Source: Incurvaria masculella
Lineage: Eukaryota; Arthropoda; Insecta; Lepidoptera; Incurvariidae
Assembly: GCA_946894095.1 (NCBI GenBank)
Contig: OX335641.1
Span: 2,250,501-2,314,500, forward strand
DNA length: 64,000 bases
Direction: 5' to 3'
The position numbers and the translations under genes are program-made. This document shows positions 33,701 to 48,700 of this stretch, piece after piece (position 1 is the stretch's first letter; the number at the start of each line of letters is the position of its first letter). The notes below the pieces were generated by a model. It had not been told where the DNA came from and made no database searches. It saw only the letters and a list, made by a program, of their open reading frames with translations.

Positions 33701-36700
33701 CGCCGACGCACTTGATGTCGTCGTCCCACCTGGCGGGTGGTCTTCCCACACTCCGTTTGCCTGTCCACGGCCGCCAGTGCAGGACACGGTTACTCCAACG
33801 GTCGTCGTCTCTTCGGCTGACGTGACCAGCCCTCTGCCATTTGAGCTTAGCCACCCGGTGTCCAATATCGGAATTAAGTATAACAATGATTTCTGGGAGT
33901 CATCAATGTTTCAATAGCGGTAATCGAACCGTCGCAAATTCGCACCCTAAACGTCTGAGCCGTCACCCCGTACAGCATCCGTTGCTAAGCATTTACGCGC
34001 TCGTAAATCTATTGATAATCGAGAATTTCAAGGAAATCAAACGTTGCCGCGACTTCGTAACGGATTGCTCTGAACTGTGCGATTTGAGATATGCGACCTT
34101 TGCACTCGCTTTGGCGGCAGTACCCGTGTCGTCTGGGCTTCGTGAGTGATTGTACAGGTTGTGACGGCTATCACTGCCGGAACTCTTGCAACGGAATTTC
34201 TGAGGAGTTCAAAAAAAGTTGAAAAAACCGGCCAAGTGCGAGTCGGACTCGCACACGAAGGGTTCCGTACGATCGTAAAATATTTATCACAAAAAAATCA
34301 CGTTTTTTGTATGGGGGCCCCTTTAATTTTCATTATTTTTCAATTTTACCTATTTGTTGTTATAGCGGTAAAATAAGTACACACTCTGTGAAAATTTCAG
34401 CTGTCTATCTGTTACGGTTACTGAGATACAGCCCTGTGACAGACGGACGAACGGACGGACGGACGGACGGACGAACGGACGGACGGACGGACGGACGGAC
34501 AGCGGAGGCTTAGTAATAGGGTTCCGTTTTCACCCTTTGGGTACGGAACCCTAAAAAAGGAAGAAAGGAATTGAGAAAATTAGAAGGTTGTCCGTTTGTC
34601 ACAATCAAAAAATACGACCATTTATACCGGATAGTCGATGAATGTGGAATTTTGTAAAGAATCAAGAAATTTATCAAAAAACAAGATCTCTAAGCACAGG
34701 TAAAGTCATAAATCCAGAAAACAATAAATTAATGTGCGATTAAGAACTTACATTTGCATTTAAATGTGTACGGAAACCCCGGTGCGCATGTCAGACTCGC
34801 ACTTTTCCGGTTTTTTTTAATATATTTTTCTTCACCTTTAGTTACTTCAATATCTTAAGGTGGCCCAACCCGCTCATCTCCTCATACAAAAGGGGAAAGA
34901 AGATCACGCCCATATTTCTTGTCAGAGATCCAAAATTTTGCTCAAAATAGCTTTATTTGATCGAACTAGATGTCTGATGACCATTGGCATTGTAAAATTG
35001 TGTTTGGTTTCTAAGTTATAAGGTCCGAAAGTTCGAATTTTTCGCGCGTTTTATACAATAACTTTGGAGGTGGATTACGCAATGATAAAGTAAGAACATC
35101 GTAAAAAGATTAGTCATCAGACATAGCTTATTTAATCAAGATTTATGATCCATTTGGTTTTTGTTAGATTTTTGACTACAGCGGCCGTGGATTACTTTTA
35201 GCTATAAGTCATTTTGAAATTAAAATTTTCGTAAATCTTACCAAATCATACACTATGCACATTGTCTTTTTTGTGGACATGTTGCATCTTCCTCATCACG
35301 GAGCCTGTCTTATTCTTTGAAACAGAGAAGGTCCCAAAACGCAACAGCACGGTTTTGTACCGTGCCCGCGAATGAGTTAGGCCCGCCGGGTTGAGCCACC
35401 TTAAATTATACCATCAATCGAGATAGACGTGATTATCAGTTTAGTGAGTACATATTTATGTCTGGAGTACAAAACATGCTGGATGGAGTCCCAAAGTAAG
35501 GTTTAAATTAAAAATAGATTTATTGCAGAGATTAAACTGTCGTATTTCATTCTAATATGCGACGTCGTCGTTGACATTTTGCAATACTTTTAATGTATTT
35601 TTTAACTACGTTACTTTTAACTTAAATGAATCGTTCGATGAACGGGATGGTGTGAATTTGCATTGATCAGGGGGAAGTCGATTTACAACGGAAGCCCCTC
35701 TGAATACGGACCGACTACTGGTCGAAATCGGGAGCAGTGTAGCATAAAATGTTATTTTACCCGAAAACTGCTTGGTATGTGATCAATAGTTACTACGAGT
35801 CCATTTTTGCGTGATTGCTAGAAAGCCTAACACAACCGAAGTTGTGTGTTTACCCTCGGTGTGTTCCTTTGCATTCGTGTATAAAGAATGTCTCAGCAAG
35901 AACTTGAATTTCGAATCGCTCGCCATTCACTTGTTGGGTCAGCCATATTTGGTATTTGTTTGAATAAAACATAGACATTTACCAAAATAGTGCATTACAG
36001 CTTGGAAGAATGTTTGTTAATAGTGAAACTCCTCAACGGCTTCATTAACAAACAAAATTCTCGGATCTATGGGAAGTTGAAAATCCACATGCCATTCATG
36101 AATATCCTTTACATCCTCAAAAAGTGACAGTTTGGTGTGCCATGTGGGCAGGAGGGATAATCGGACCGTACTTTTTAGGCTTCCGTACCCAAGGGGTGCC
36201 AACGGAACCCTATTACTAAGCCTCCGCTGTCCGTCCGTCCGTCCGTCACAGGCTGCATCTCATGAACCGTAATAGGTACGCAGCTGAAATTTTCACAAAG
36301 TGTGTAGTTATTTTGCCGCTATAAAAACAAATAGGTAATATTTAAAAATAATAAAAATTAAATGGGGACCCCAATACAAAAAAATGATTTTTTTTTGTGT
36401 TAAATCTCGTACGATGGTACGGAACCCTTCGTGGGCGAGTCCGACTCGTACTTGGCCGGTTTTTTTTAAATGGTGAAGGTGCCGCCGTGACTGCCGACGG
36501 CAACCGTTATCGAGCCATGTAAACATGGCTTTGTTTTGGCAAGAATTAGACTGAATTGACATATGAGATAGTTTCAACGCGATGGCGCCACCTGCCACGC
36601 CGCACGTGAACAAAAGTAAGTTTGTCATGTCATTTCTAGGGAGCACAAAACTGGCCGCCAAGTAGTTGCGATTTAATTTGTTTGGACTATTTTATCAGGG

Positions 36701-39700
36701 GTTTTTTGAAAAGTTAGGTCTATGCGAACCACCCTAAGACAACTGAGGAATTTGCACGTGAAATTTGCCAAATCCAGCTGCAAAATGTCATCAAAACAAA
36801 TGCCCTGCCAACAGAGCTACGGTGGCCATTTAAGGTGGCCCATCCCGCTCATCTCCCCATACAAAAGGGGAAAGAAGATCACGCCCATATTTCTTGTCAG
36901 AGATCCAAAATTTTGCTCAAAATTGCTTTATTTGATCGAACTTGATGTCTGATGACCATTGGCATTGTAAAATTGTGTTTGGTTTCTAAGTTATAAGGTC
37001 CGAAAGTTCGATTTTTTCGCGCGTTTTAAACAATAACTTTGGAGGTAGATTACGCAATGATAAGGTAAGAACATCGTAAAAAGATTAGTCATCAGACATA
37101 GCTTATTTAATCAAGATTTATGATGTATTTGGTTTTTGTTAGATTTTTTACTACAGCGGTCGTAGTTTACTTTTAGCTATAAGTCGTTTTGTAATTAAAA
37201 TTTTCGTAAATCTTACCAAATCATACAATATGCACATTGTCTTTTTTGTGGACATGTTGCATCTTTCTCATCACGGAGCCTGTCTTATTCTTTGAAACAG
37301 AGAAGGTCCCAGAGCGCAACAGCACGGTTTTGTACCGTGCCCGCGAATGAGTTAGGCCCGCCGGGTTGGGCCACCTTAAGCGATATTTTGTTTCATGTGT
37401 AAATGTCATCATTACCTCCTTATATGTGTCTTTGTTAATTTAAAAAAAAAATTTAAAATTTATTTTTGCAAGTTTATAAAAATCACCCTTATATGTAATG
37501 CACTTATCAAACTTGAAAGTGGTGCAGCCAATGGGGCGAGGACTTGAACCCATGACAAAAACAGAATTAAATTCTACTTTTTCCTGAGTATGGTGCTGTC
37601 TCTACAACAAACACAAAAACAACAATCGTTGTTATTAATATTATATCTGCCTACAGAACCAATACGGAAAAATAACTAAATAAGTAAATAAATAAATAAA
37701 TAAGTAAATAAATAAAAAACCTTTTTCTGAGAAGGGTTCAGTTTCACTTATCAAAAATTGTCTAAACTCTGGGTCACGAAGCAAGACTGCGACCTTCGGA
37801 TTGCATACTAACGCCTCTTGAAGCATTCGAGTAGTTTTTGGACAGAAGGGTTTATTATATTTTTTTCTAAAATATATGTTTATACTCGATAGCTATACAT
37901 GCGGAATCATAATGCAAGAAGACTATAGGTACAGTAGGTAAACAGCTGCAACTCGTACCTTCCGAACGGAGAACCGCGTAACTCACGAAACGGTAAGTTC
38001 ATCGGACGTCCACCGGCCGTATAGCTGTCTGCGCAAGCGCAAGGCCGATACGGACTCCCGAACCAAAACATCGTACAGTCGGATCCGATATCCTAACGTG
38101 TATGAAGTCGTGTTGGCCAACGTGGTGTTTTACAGTAACATTTCGTAACCCTTCGGTAGCCCATGGACAGAGTGTTGTTCCCAATGAACAAGCGAGGGAA
38201 GTATAAAAAAACAGAGGGAAGTATCAAAAAACAGAGGAACGCCCATGGGTTTTCGAACATACAGAGGGGCTGCGAAAACCATTCCGGCCGACCAGGTGCA
38301 CACCACCACTTCACACCACGTTTGAAGGACTCCAGGTCGTAATTTGAGGGAAATACCTCAGCGGGTAGTAGATTCCATGGTTTACTGACCCGACCCTATA
38401 GATAAAGTCAGTTGCAAAATCAGTAGTGAGCGAACTCCCTCGCCAGGGCTGCCGCCATTGTACGTCAGTTGCTACTCCCGTCCTTCCATGCTCGTCGGTA
38501 TACCCACAGTATAGGTTATAAGTCTGACTGCCCTTAAATTTCCTGCATGAATGAATTAAGCTTGTTAAGACACTCTCGGTCATTTACATATGTAGCTTTT
38601 CCATTTTATGACCATTTTAAAGCTCCAACTGAGTCCAGCGTTCACCAAACCAGCGATAATGGCAAGCTCTGGAAGCAGTGAGTTTGCGGTAGGGTTCATT
38701 GTTGTATGTGCGTCAAAATCGTTTTTAGGCGAGCGAAATTTATGTTTTTGGCCTGTAAAGTCGACTTTTCAAAGTGAATTAATACATATTTCGCGCTTAT
38801 TCGCTAGATAAATATGTGATCTTATACCATAACAAAGAAAATAGTCTTAATCATTTATAGTTTGCAAGCGCCGGCTTGAAAACCTAGTAAATAGAGTTTA
38901 CAAAAAAATAAAATAAAGAATATATGCAACGCATTAAAACCGTTTTACGGTCATAAACTAGATAATAGTCTAAACTTTGATATTTTGATTTTTCTATGGG
39001 TGTTTATTCTGAACCGAATCTGAGACGAAATAACAATAACCCCAAAATATTGGAGGTAAGCGTCATATGGAGCTTCAATATGAATATTTTATTTTGATTC
39101 AATGCCAACGCAACCATCGCAGCGCAGCAGAAACTACGTCGAAACGCACCACGCGCCGGCTGCAATAACTTTATCAACGGAGTTGCAACCGCCAGCGAGT
39201 AATTTCGACAAATTGCTACTGCAGCCGCGCGGTGCCATAACACAAATACGACCTTACCGATGGAGAGGCCATTTTGAAAACCGTTTCTCGAACGCAGCTA
39301 CGCTAGTCTATGATTTTCTTACACTGGGAGACTTTGTTTCATGGAGGTGAAGAATGCATGGAGAAATAACTTCCATACAACGGGCGCGTAAAAAATGACG
39401 CCACGCGACTTACAACATTATATTGCCGTACACAGTTCTAACGTAGTGATGATTACGGAGAAAAATCCAATTTGAAGTCTACCCAATTGGTAGGTAAACT
39501 TATTAGAATAAGAACTATTTTTCAATAAACCGGATGGTCGTAACGTCATCGAGAGCCAAATCCGGCTGTCACGCCTCCCGCAGCACAATTGTGGTGACGA
39601 CACTTTTTTAGTTCCATCCGTTCTCCTGTTATTTCATCCTCCATTTTTTGTACATGCGAAGAAAAAGAATTCTCGAAGATTTTAAGAAGATGATTCTATG

Positions 39701-42700
39701 CAATGGTGATTTGTAAATCCTTTTCGAATATCTTCTCGGTTGACGATTATAAAACAATATTTTACTATGCTACTAGACAGCCTAAGAACGTACACCACAC
39801 AAGTGTAAAGGACCTACCTACACTAGCAGCACAACAAGTAGATAGTTTAGTAGGAGTATGTGTAACCTTGCTTCCCTGTATGCATACAATATTTCTCATA
39901 CTGATCTGTCAGATTGACGTGTTGATCGGTTCTGTCAGAACACAGAATAGTAATTCTGTGTTGTTCTCAATCCAAATTTCAAATTTGGAACGCCTCAATC
40001 GGCATGCGTTCCCGCGAAATTACGATACGATGTTGTGGCAGCTCACGATTTACCGTAGCATCATTTTCCTAGAACAATGAATCAAAGTCAAACGTAAGTC
40101 GTGTTAGCTAATGCGCATTATTCTGAGCAAAGAGCTTCGTTCTTCCTCCGGGAGCTTACAACGATTTCATCTCTTGCATTCTGCTTACTACATCAATACT
40201 GCGATGATATTCTGTGATCTTTAAACATATGTACATATGTAGATACTACCATCACGCCGCTTCATAGAGATGATGAGCGTACACGGTACGGTTCACATCC
40301 CCTACATACATACATCTTTTCATACATGATCTACGATTACGAATGCTACTTACCAGGTCTTTACAAAGTATTATATAGATCCAGGTCGCGGTACGTTCAC
40401 CTTGGCCGCCTGGACACGACAATTCCACTGCTCTGTGAATATGTTTCGTCAGTCGCTCTACATGTCCAAACCATTTTAACACGCCGTCCTTAATACCTCG
40501 TTTTCGTTGACAATGCTTTCTAACATATTGTGCGAATTAAATACACCACGCATAATTATCAAGCAACGCATTTCTACTGTATTTATAAGATACAGAAGTT
40601 AAAGCTCCAGAACACCGTCATGAATCTCCAACCTAGCTCTAGGCTTTATCACCTGGCTTTATCATTGTCAAAAACTTCCTAAAATAAATGCTTACACGAA
40701 CATAGCCTCGCATGGGATGCCACAGAGAACAGGCACTAAGGATCCATCAAGGATGCTTTCAAAAACCCTCCCTCAACAATCGGCCCACGCTGTATCACCT
40801 GACGTGTGCTCCTAGCCCCAACAATGGACTGTCTAGACATCGCTTCATTTGCCGAGGGCTGTGGAAGAGGCCTTTGTTGAGGTATTCAAACGCAGAAACA
40901 AAGCCTTGGGTGCGGAAGAGGGTCTATATATCTAGTGTATCTAAACACTGTGTATCTAGCCAATGATTCTTGTGTAAAATATATGCATATACCTCCAGGG
41001 AGGTATCCTCGAACCGCGACTGTATATATTTTACCTTACCTAACAATAAACATACTAATTTACATCATTACGAATGGAGAATGACGTAACGACCATTAGG
41101 TTTATTCAGAATAGTTCTTATATTAATAATGTTTACCTACCAATTTGTTAGACTTAAAATTGGATTTTTCGCCGTTATCATCACTACGTCACAAATGTGT
41201 ACGGCGATTTAATGTGGTAAGTCGCGTGGCGTCATTTTTGCGCGCTCGTTACATGGAAGTTATTTCTCCATGCATTAATACTAATTTATATCAATACATA
41301 TCTCCACCGTCAGAATTTCTATATTACGTAACACAGTCTTCTCAGTGTTATTTTCGTTATCGCATGTCGCTTATACATTTTTGTTTTGATTGATCCTATA
41401 ATGCATAGAAGTGTTTTCTTAGTGAACCCTTCTCCAACCCTAAAGTAGGGGTTGCCATCTCTAAAATTTGGCAACCAGGACTAGACATGAAAATACGGGT
41501 GAAAATCCTGGATTTTAGAGCCCAGCACCCGGACATGTCAACAGGTTTTTTTAAACAGTCAGTGTAATAAAGTGCGTGTGTCGCGGGCGGCCAAAGACTT
41601 TAAATTTGTAAACCCGGACTACAAATGAAACCCCGCCCGGACGCTCCCCGGATGCCCTCTCAACTAGGACCAATCCGGGGAAACCCGGACGGATGGCAAC
41701 CCTACCCTAAAGCAACGTCATCCTCAACGCCACTGCTCAACAATGTATTTACAAACTGTTATAACCCCGTAAATGTGGCATGTCTCGAGATTTCACCGGG
41801 CTCGGGTAAGCGAGTCTTGGAATTCGGTCACGGCCACAGTAAGAACGTCCCTGGTGCATGCGACACACATACGATAACGCTCGCGCAACGGGGTCAAGGG
41901 TTCCGTCGGGTATTTTCGCGCGTGGCCCGCTCTCGAGTAAACAGAGACGGTCGTAAAGCACGAAACCCTGCGGCCGACAGGCGGTGAGTCAGCTTTATCA
42001 TTTAAGGCGGGAGTAAAGACCAACTAGAGACTGGAAGGAGAACTTAATGCATATAATTATAATAAATGCATTGGTCAAGTCAGATCCCACCCACACAAAC
42101 CCTCCAATACGTCTTTAACTATGTTTGCGTCTGGCATATGTTGGTGGTTTTGTAAAAACCGGCCAAGTGCGAGTTGGACTCGAACACGAAGGGTTCCGTA
42201 CTATCGTACAAGATTTACACAAAAAAATCACGTTTTTTGCATGTAAACCCTTTAATTTTTATTATTTTTTAATGTTACCTATTTTTTGTTACAGCGGCAA
42301 AATTAATATATACTCTGTGAAATTTTCAGCCGCCTATCTATTACGGTTCATGAGATACAGCCCAGACGGACGGACGGACAGCGTAGGCTTAGTAATAGGG
42401 TTCCGTTTTTACCCTTTGGGTACGGAACCCTAAAAATGGAGACAGTGGTTCTCATAGTAGGCGCAACTCCTTCCTTTTTGATACGAGGTTCGGGTCCTAA
42501 GTTTTAAATAACATGTCACAGGCCACATTGCAAGTGGTCGTAAGTACTGACATTCCATATTCCAAATGACAAGTAATAGTGGCTTATTTTTTCCTCTACT
42601 GTAACTCCTGAAAGCAATGCACACGTTGATATTGTTATGTATTTAATTGATACTAAATTACCGCTATCTCATTACTGTAAGGTTATATAACGAGTAACCA

Positions 42701-45700
42701 CATCTATATTAAAGCATTGTTATCAGATTTTATAAAGAATCGAAAAAAAAAAACTGATTACAATACAATGCTTCAATGGGGGTACATAGATGTGGTTGCA
42801 TAACATCAAATTAATGTAAATATTGCATAATTTGAGGACGTTGTAATGACCTTTCTCAAACTTGTGTTGTTAGTTATAACACAAAATCGCGAAACACAAA
42901 TATTTTCAGCGTCGAGTAAATTGTCGATTAGTGCAGCCTTAACACGAAAGTTGCCCAAAACAAAGTTGCGTGCACTTTATTCTTGTGCTTGTATACCTTG
43001 TGCTGTTGGGACTTTATGACGCTTCCCCACCTAACCTAACCTAACCTAACCTAATTTAAAATATCCGTGTGCATAAGTGTTTTGGACGGCATGGGTTTAG
43101 GACCTTGTGCTTTTTGTACTTACTTATTGGTACATGGGCCACCTTTTTGCCATGAAACAATATCCACCTGCAAATAATGTGTAATATGAATGTGAAAATA
43201 ATGCGTGAACATCATTGGAAGAGATTGACATTACGCAATAAGTCCGCCCTCATATGTACCATATGTATCGAAACAATAAAGAATTTATTAATAATCCTCC
43301 TGACGCAACCATGAGCACCTACTGAGGTGGATAAGTGCATTTCGTTACAAATGCGAGCTGTTCCATGGTTCGGAACCCATCTAAAACTGTAGGTCCGCCC
43401 GGGTTGATACCACCGCATTGGATGAAACTAAGGTTAAAGCGGCAATGAAAAATTGACCGTTTTTTCCATCCAGTTCAATGTAGCCGTGCTCATAAAGAAA
43501 AAGTTCTGGCATGGCACCTAACTCCTTCGGGAATGTGGTGTATTACGCTAATATCATAAATGTAGTTGTGTGGTATTAGCTATCCATGTTAGGTTGCATA
43601 AAAAACCACGCTATAAGTTGCCGTAATTGTGCATTATCAATGTTTTTTACTCGCGATTACGTCTCTGAATTCCGGATTTCCTAACCATCTGCAAGGCAGC
43701 AAGCTGTATGTGGAAAGAGCTTTTCTTGAAAATCGAGCAATCCCATACCCCTTCTTGGATGGAAGTCATTGGTTTAGACTAATACGAGTACTGCCCGCAA
43801 AGATTTGCTTGCTGATTAATATCCAGGCTTGCATTATATTCCGTGAATAATCTGTCCTTTCTTCGCGGTCGTGCAACACACACAATGAGATATTTTACTT
43901 AAGGTGGCCCAACCCGGCGGGCTTAACTCATTCGCGGGCTCGGTACAAAACCGTGCTGTTGCGCTCTGGGACCTTCTCTGTTTCAAAGAATAAGACAGGC
44001 TCCGTGATGAGGAACATGCAACATGTCCACAAAAAAGACTATGTGCATAGTGTATGATTTGGTAAGATTTACGAAAACTGTTAATCTCATAACGACTTAT
44101 AGCTAAAAGTAAACCACGACCGCTGTAGTCAAAAATCTAACAAAAACCAAATAGATCATAAATCTTGATTAAATAAGCTATGTCTGATGACTAATCTTTA
44201 CACGATGTTCTTACTTTATCATTGCGTATTCCACCTCCAAAGTTATTGTATAAAACGCGCGAAAAATTCGAACTTTCGGACCTTATAACTTAGAAACCAA
44301 ACACAACTTTAACATTCCAATGGTCATCAGACATCTAGATCGATCAAATAAGGTGGCCCATCCCGCTCACCTCCCCATACAAAAGGGGAAAGAAGATCAC
44401 GCCCATATTTCTTGTCAGAGATCCAAAATTTTGCTCAAAATAGGTTTATTTGATCGAACTAGATGTCTGATGACCATTGGCATTGTAAAATTGAGTTTGG
44501 TTTCTAAGTTATAAGGTCCGAAAGTTCGAATTTTTCGCTCGTTTTATACAATAACTTTGGAGGTGGATTACGCAATGATAAAGTAAGAACATCGTAAAAA
44601 GATTGGTCATCAGACATAGCTTATTTAATCAAGATTTATGTTCTATTTGGTTTTTGTTAGATTTTTGACTACAGCGGTCGTGGTTTACTTTTAGCTATAA
44701 GTCGTTTTGAAATTAAAATTTTCGTAAATCTTACCAAATCATACACTATGCACATTGTCTTTTTTGTGGACATGTTGCAACTTCCTCATCACGGAGCCTG
44801 TCTTATACTTTGAAACAGAGAAGGTCCCAGAGCGCAACAGCACGGTTTTGTACTGAGGCCGCGAATGAGTTAGGCCCGCCGGGTTGGGCCACTTTAACGC
44901 TGTCCCTCCGTCCTCTTTCTACCATCGCAAAACGCGGAACATGCAGGACATGCACCCGTTCAGTGTCGACTCAAAAATCGGAACCAACCGAGCTTCTAAG
45001 TCCTTTATCGATAGAGTCGGTAAATTATGGAGATCCCTGCCGAGTTCTTTCCTCCAAAGTAAAACCTGGGATCCTTCAAACATGGTGTAAAGGAACACCT
45101 GCCAGCTGGCATGGTTTTTCCAGCCCCCTTAAAAGTTCGAAAACTCTGGGCGTCGTCATGCACCTTATAGACTAGGAGGTCGCGACAAAAATGGTAACGA
45201 TAACGTAAATGCCTGAAACTGGGTTCACAGGATAAAGACCAACCCTCTGAACCTAAATGTGTCAGTCTGCCTGTGCCAAGTGGTTGCGTTACGTAGATAA
45301 GGCGCCTGAAAAAGTAGTTATGGTGACAAAAAATATATATGATTAGGTAAATGGGCGCAAATAACGAAGCATGAAAGTATCAGTACATACTTTCCTAGCA
45401 ATACTAAAACTGAACAAATCTCTGTTTGCGTTTCGTAGTTATAGGCGATTTAGGTTACTGATATAACTTTAGGTATATGTAAGGATTTAATTAAAAAACC
45501 GACTGGTTATTGTTGTATAAATAATAGGTATCAATTTTTCTAGACAATCAATATATTCATCTCATTTCATTTTTCATTTCATTTATTTAAACTTTTTGGT
45601 AGTCAAACTACACCAAGTTACGTCACAAAGATCCGCGGATTCGATCAACCCAGTAAAGAAGAACCCGCAAAGAAACTTCACGGGTTTACATAACATATTT

Positions 45701-48700
45701 TTCCGTCCACAATTATGAAATACATACTTAGATCTAAATGCTACTGCCAAACAATTCCTTGGCAGAACAGTTGTAAGGCAAAGAACAAAGAACAATAGAA
45801 ACAGCAACCCTAAGTTTAAGTTACTTACAACTAATAAAGTTACTAATTCAATTATATAAATTAATATAATTTATAGCATTACAAGTATACTCTGGTGTAA
45901 AAGCCGTCGTCAACTTAACCTATGTCAGGTGTATAAAGCCCTCGTCAAGTTTGATACCAATGACGTGTATCAAGTCAATATATTATAAAGAATAAGTATT
46001 TATATATAAAAAAAAAATACTACCAGCGTAGTATTATGTCAAAGAAGTCTTACAATTTTGTATGGTACACAGTTATGTACTTGTCTTCTTATGATATTAA
46101 GTCACAAAAGAGAGTTTTATCGGAAAGAGCTTCGCTTATATTATAATATACTTTACTAAGAAGAACTGATTTAATTTTATTTTTAAATTCATTAAGGGGC
46201 AAATTTCTCATTACTGCTGGTAATTTATTGTATAATCTAACACTGTTGTGAATAAAACTCTTCGAAGTCTTTGCTCGTCTGTGTTTTGGACATTGTATAT
46301 TAAACTTATTTCTAGTATTATGGGAATGTATGTCAGCATTAAGAGTAGCCGATTCTATAGTTTTTTTTGCATAGATTATATTTTGATATACATACTTATT
46401 TGCGAGGAACATTATTCCGAGATCTTTAAAGACATTTCTACATGAAACCCTGACTTTCAAGTTGAGGATACTTCGCAAGGCTCTTTTCTGTAACAAAAAT
46501 ATTCGATTTGCTTCGGATGCATTTCCCCAGAACATCAGACCGTATGACATCAGACTGTCAAAGTAAGCATAATAGACCGCCCTAGCTGCCTGAATACCAC
46601 ATAATTCCCTTATCTTTTTTATAGCATAGCATGTTGAGCTGAGTTTACCGGTTAGCTTATCTATATGAGCTTTCCATGTCAGCTTATTATCAAATACTAC
46701 ACCAAGGAAATTTATTTCATTCGTGATATTCAAAAACATGTCTTTAGCAACATTACCTATCGTATCACTTAACATACGCCTCTGTGTTCCGAGAGCAAAG
46801 TTCATTAAATTTGTTTTATTCACATTAAGCAACAAATTATTACACTGGAACCACGACTGTAGGGAAGCAACCGTTATTTCAAGAGACTTTTGCAACAAAT
46901 CCGTGTTTACATTATTTAAGACTAAAGAAATATCATCAGCAAACATAACTAATTCTACATCGTCCGAAATGCAAGCAGAAATATCATTAACATAGATAAG
47001 GAAAAGCAAGGGGCCTAAAACAGAACCCTGCGGTACTCCCATGTTGATGGATTCTGTGTTACTTTTAGTGCCTTGCACATCACAAATCTGCTGCCTCTTG
47101 CAAAAGTATGACTTGATCAAATCTAATTCCCTACCTCTAAGCCCGTAATGTTCTAGTTTCATAATTAATATGTCATGATTTACACAGTCAAAAGCCTTGG
47201 AAAGATCGCAGAACATACCATATGTATATTTGGATCCATCCAAGGCAGTAATAACCGATTTTACCATGGCAGCTATAGCGTCACTGGTAGACAGACCCTT
47301 ACGAAAACCAAATTGCTTACAGTTTAATATATTATATTTAGTTAAAAAACTGTGTAGTCTCAGCTCTATAACTTTTTCATACACCTTGCTAAAAATGGGT
47401 AAAAGTGACACTGGACGGTAATTTTCGACATCACAGTGAGCACCTTTTTTGTACAAGGGTATGACCTTTGCTATCTTCATTGAGTCTGGAAATGATCCTT
47501 CTTTCATACATTTATTAATGACAGTCTTTAATGGTTCAATGAGAGCATGACCTATGGATTTTAGTAAATGTGGCGAGAGATTCCAGAGGTCCTGTGAGCG
47601 CTTGGGTTTAAGATTTTTTATAATGGTCTTTATTTCTATGTATGTTACTGGCAGGAGCGTCGCAGAGTCAACATTTCTTGGAATAAATTTCAGGATATAT
47701 TCTAGTGCTTCAGATGTACTTGAATTTAAGTTCTTAGTAGTATCCTTAGCTATTGTTGAAAAATATATATTAAATTTATTTGCTACGGCTGCACGCTCAA
47801 CTATGCACTCACCTCCTATTTTAAGCTCAAAGTCCGCTCCATTAGAGGGAGGACATTTGCCTGTTTCTGATTTTATAATATCCCATGTTGTCTTTATGGT
47901 GTTACCAGAAGCTAAGAGTTTATTCCTTAAATTCATTTGTTTAGCACAGAATGATACCTTCTTAAAAATTTTGCTGTATACAGAAACATATTTTCTTAAA
48001 TGATTGTGTTTACTTATTTTTAACAAATCATACAGGAATAGCAAATGTTCTTTGGACTTAATTATTCCTGGAGTAGCCCAGTCTGCAAATCTAACTTTAT
48101 GCCCTATTTTAACGCGTTTGATAGGTAGGTGTAGGTTCATGTACCTAATAAAAGTATTGAAAAAATTCTTAAAATCATTGGGCGTTTGATTCCTAAATTC
48201 ACTATCTAAGTCTTTGCATAAGGAAGCTATTTTATTTTTATCTGTTATTCTAGTACATCTGAATGCGTTTGAAATTTTATTTTTAGGAATATAAGCAATA
48301 GAAACCAACTGAGCAAGATGACCTGATTGTATTCCCGCAATCACCCTAGAATCAAGAACAGCGCAATCTGTAAATATATTATCAATGCAGGATGCGCTAG
48401 ACTCTGTCACCCGAGTGTGCTCAAATATAGTCTGACTCAGCAAAAAGCCGTTCATTAAGTCAGAAAGATCATGAGTACTATGTTGGTCAATTGGGAACTT
48501 TATATTAAAATCTCCACATACTATTACGGATTTGCAGTTATTAGAGCTTATTTTATGCAAGCATTCTTCAAGTTTATCACTAAATAAGGATATATCAGCG
48601 GATGGGGATCTATAAACATATAATACAAATATGGATTCTAATTCTATACAGCTTACTTCGAACTCTTTGTCTTCCGACATGTTCACAATATCAGCTCTGT

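Noticed and set aside
38608..38811. Short + strand ORF with a hydrophobic stretch
   Set aside because: It has no family signature, splice context or conservation evidence. It is typical of chance ORFs in AT-rich DNA.
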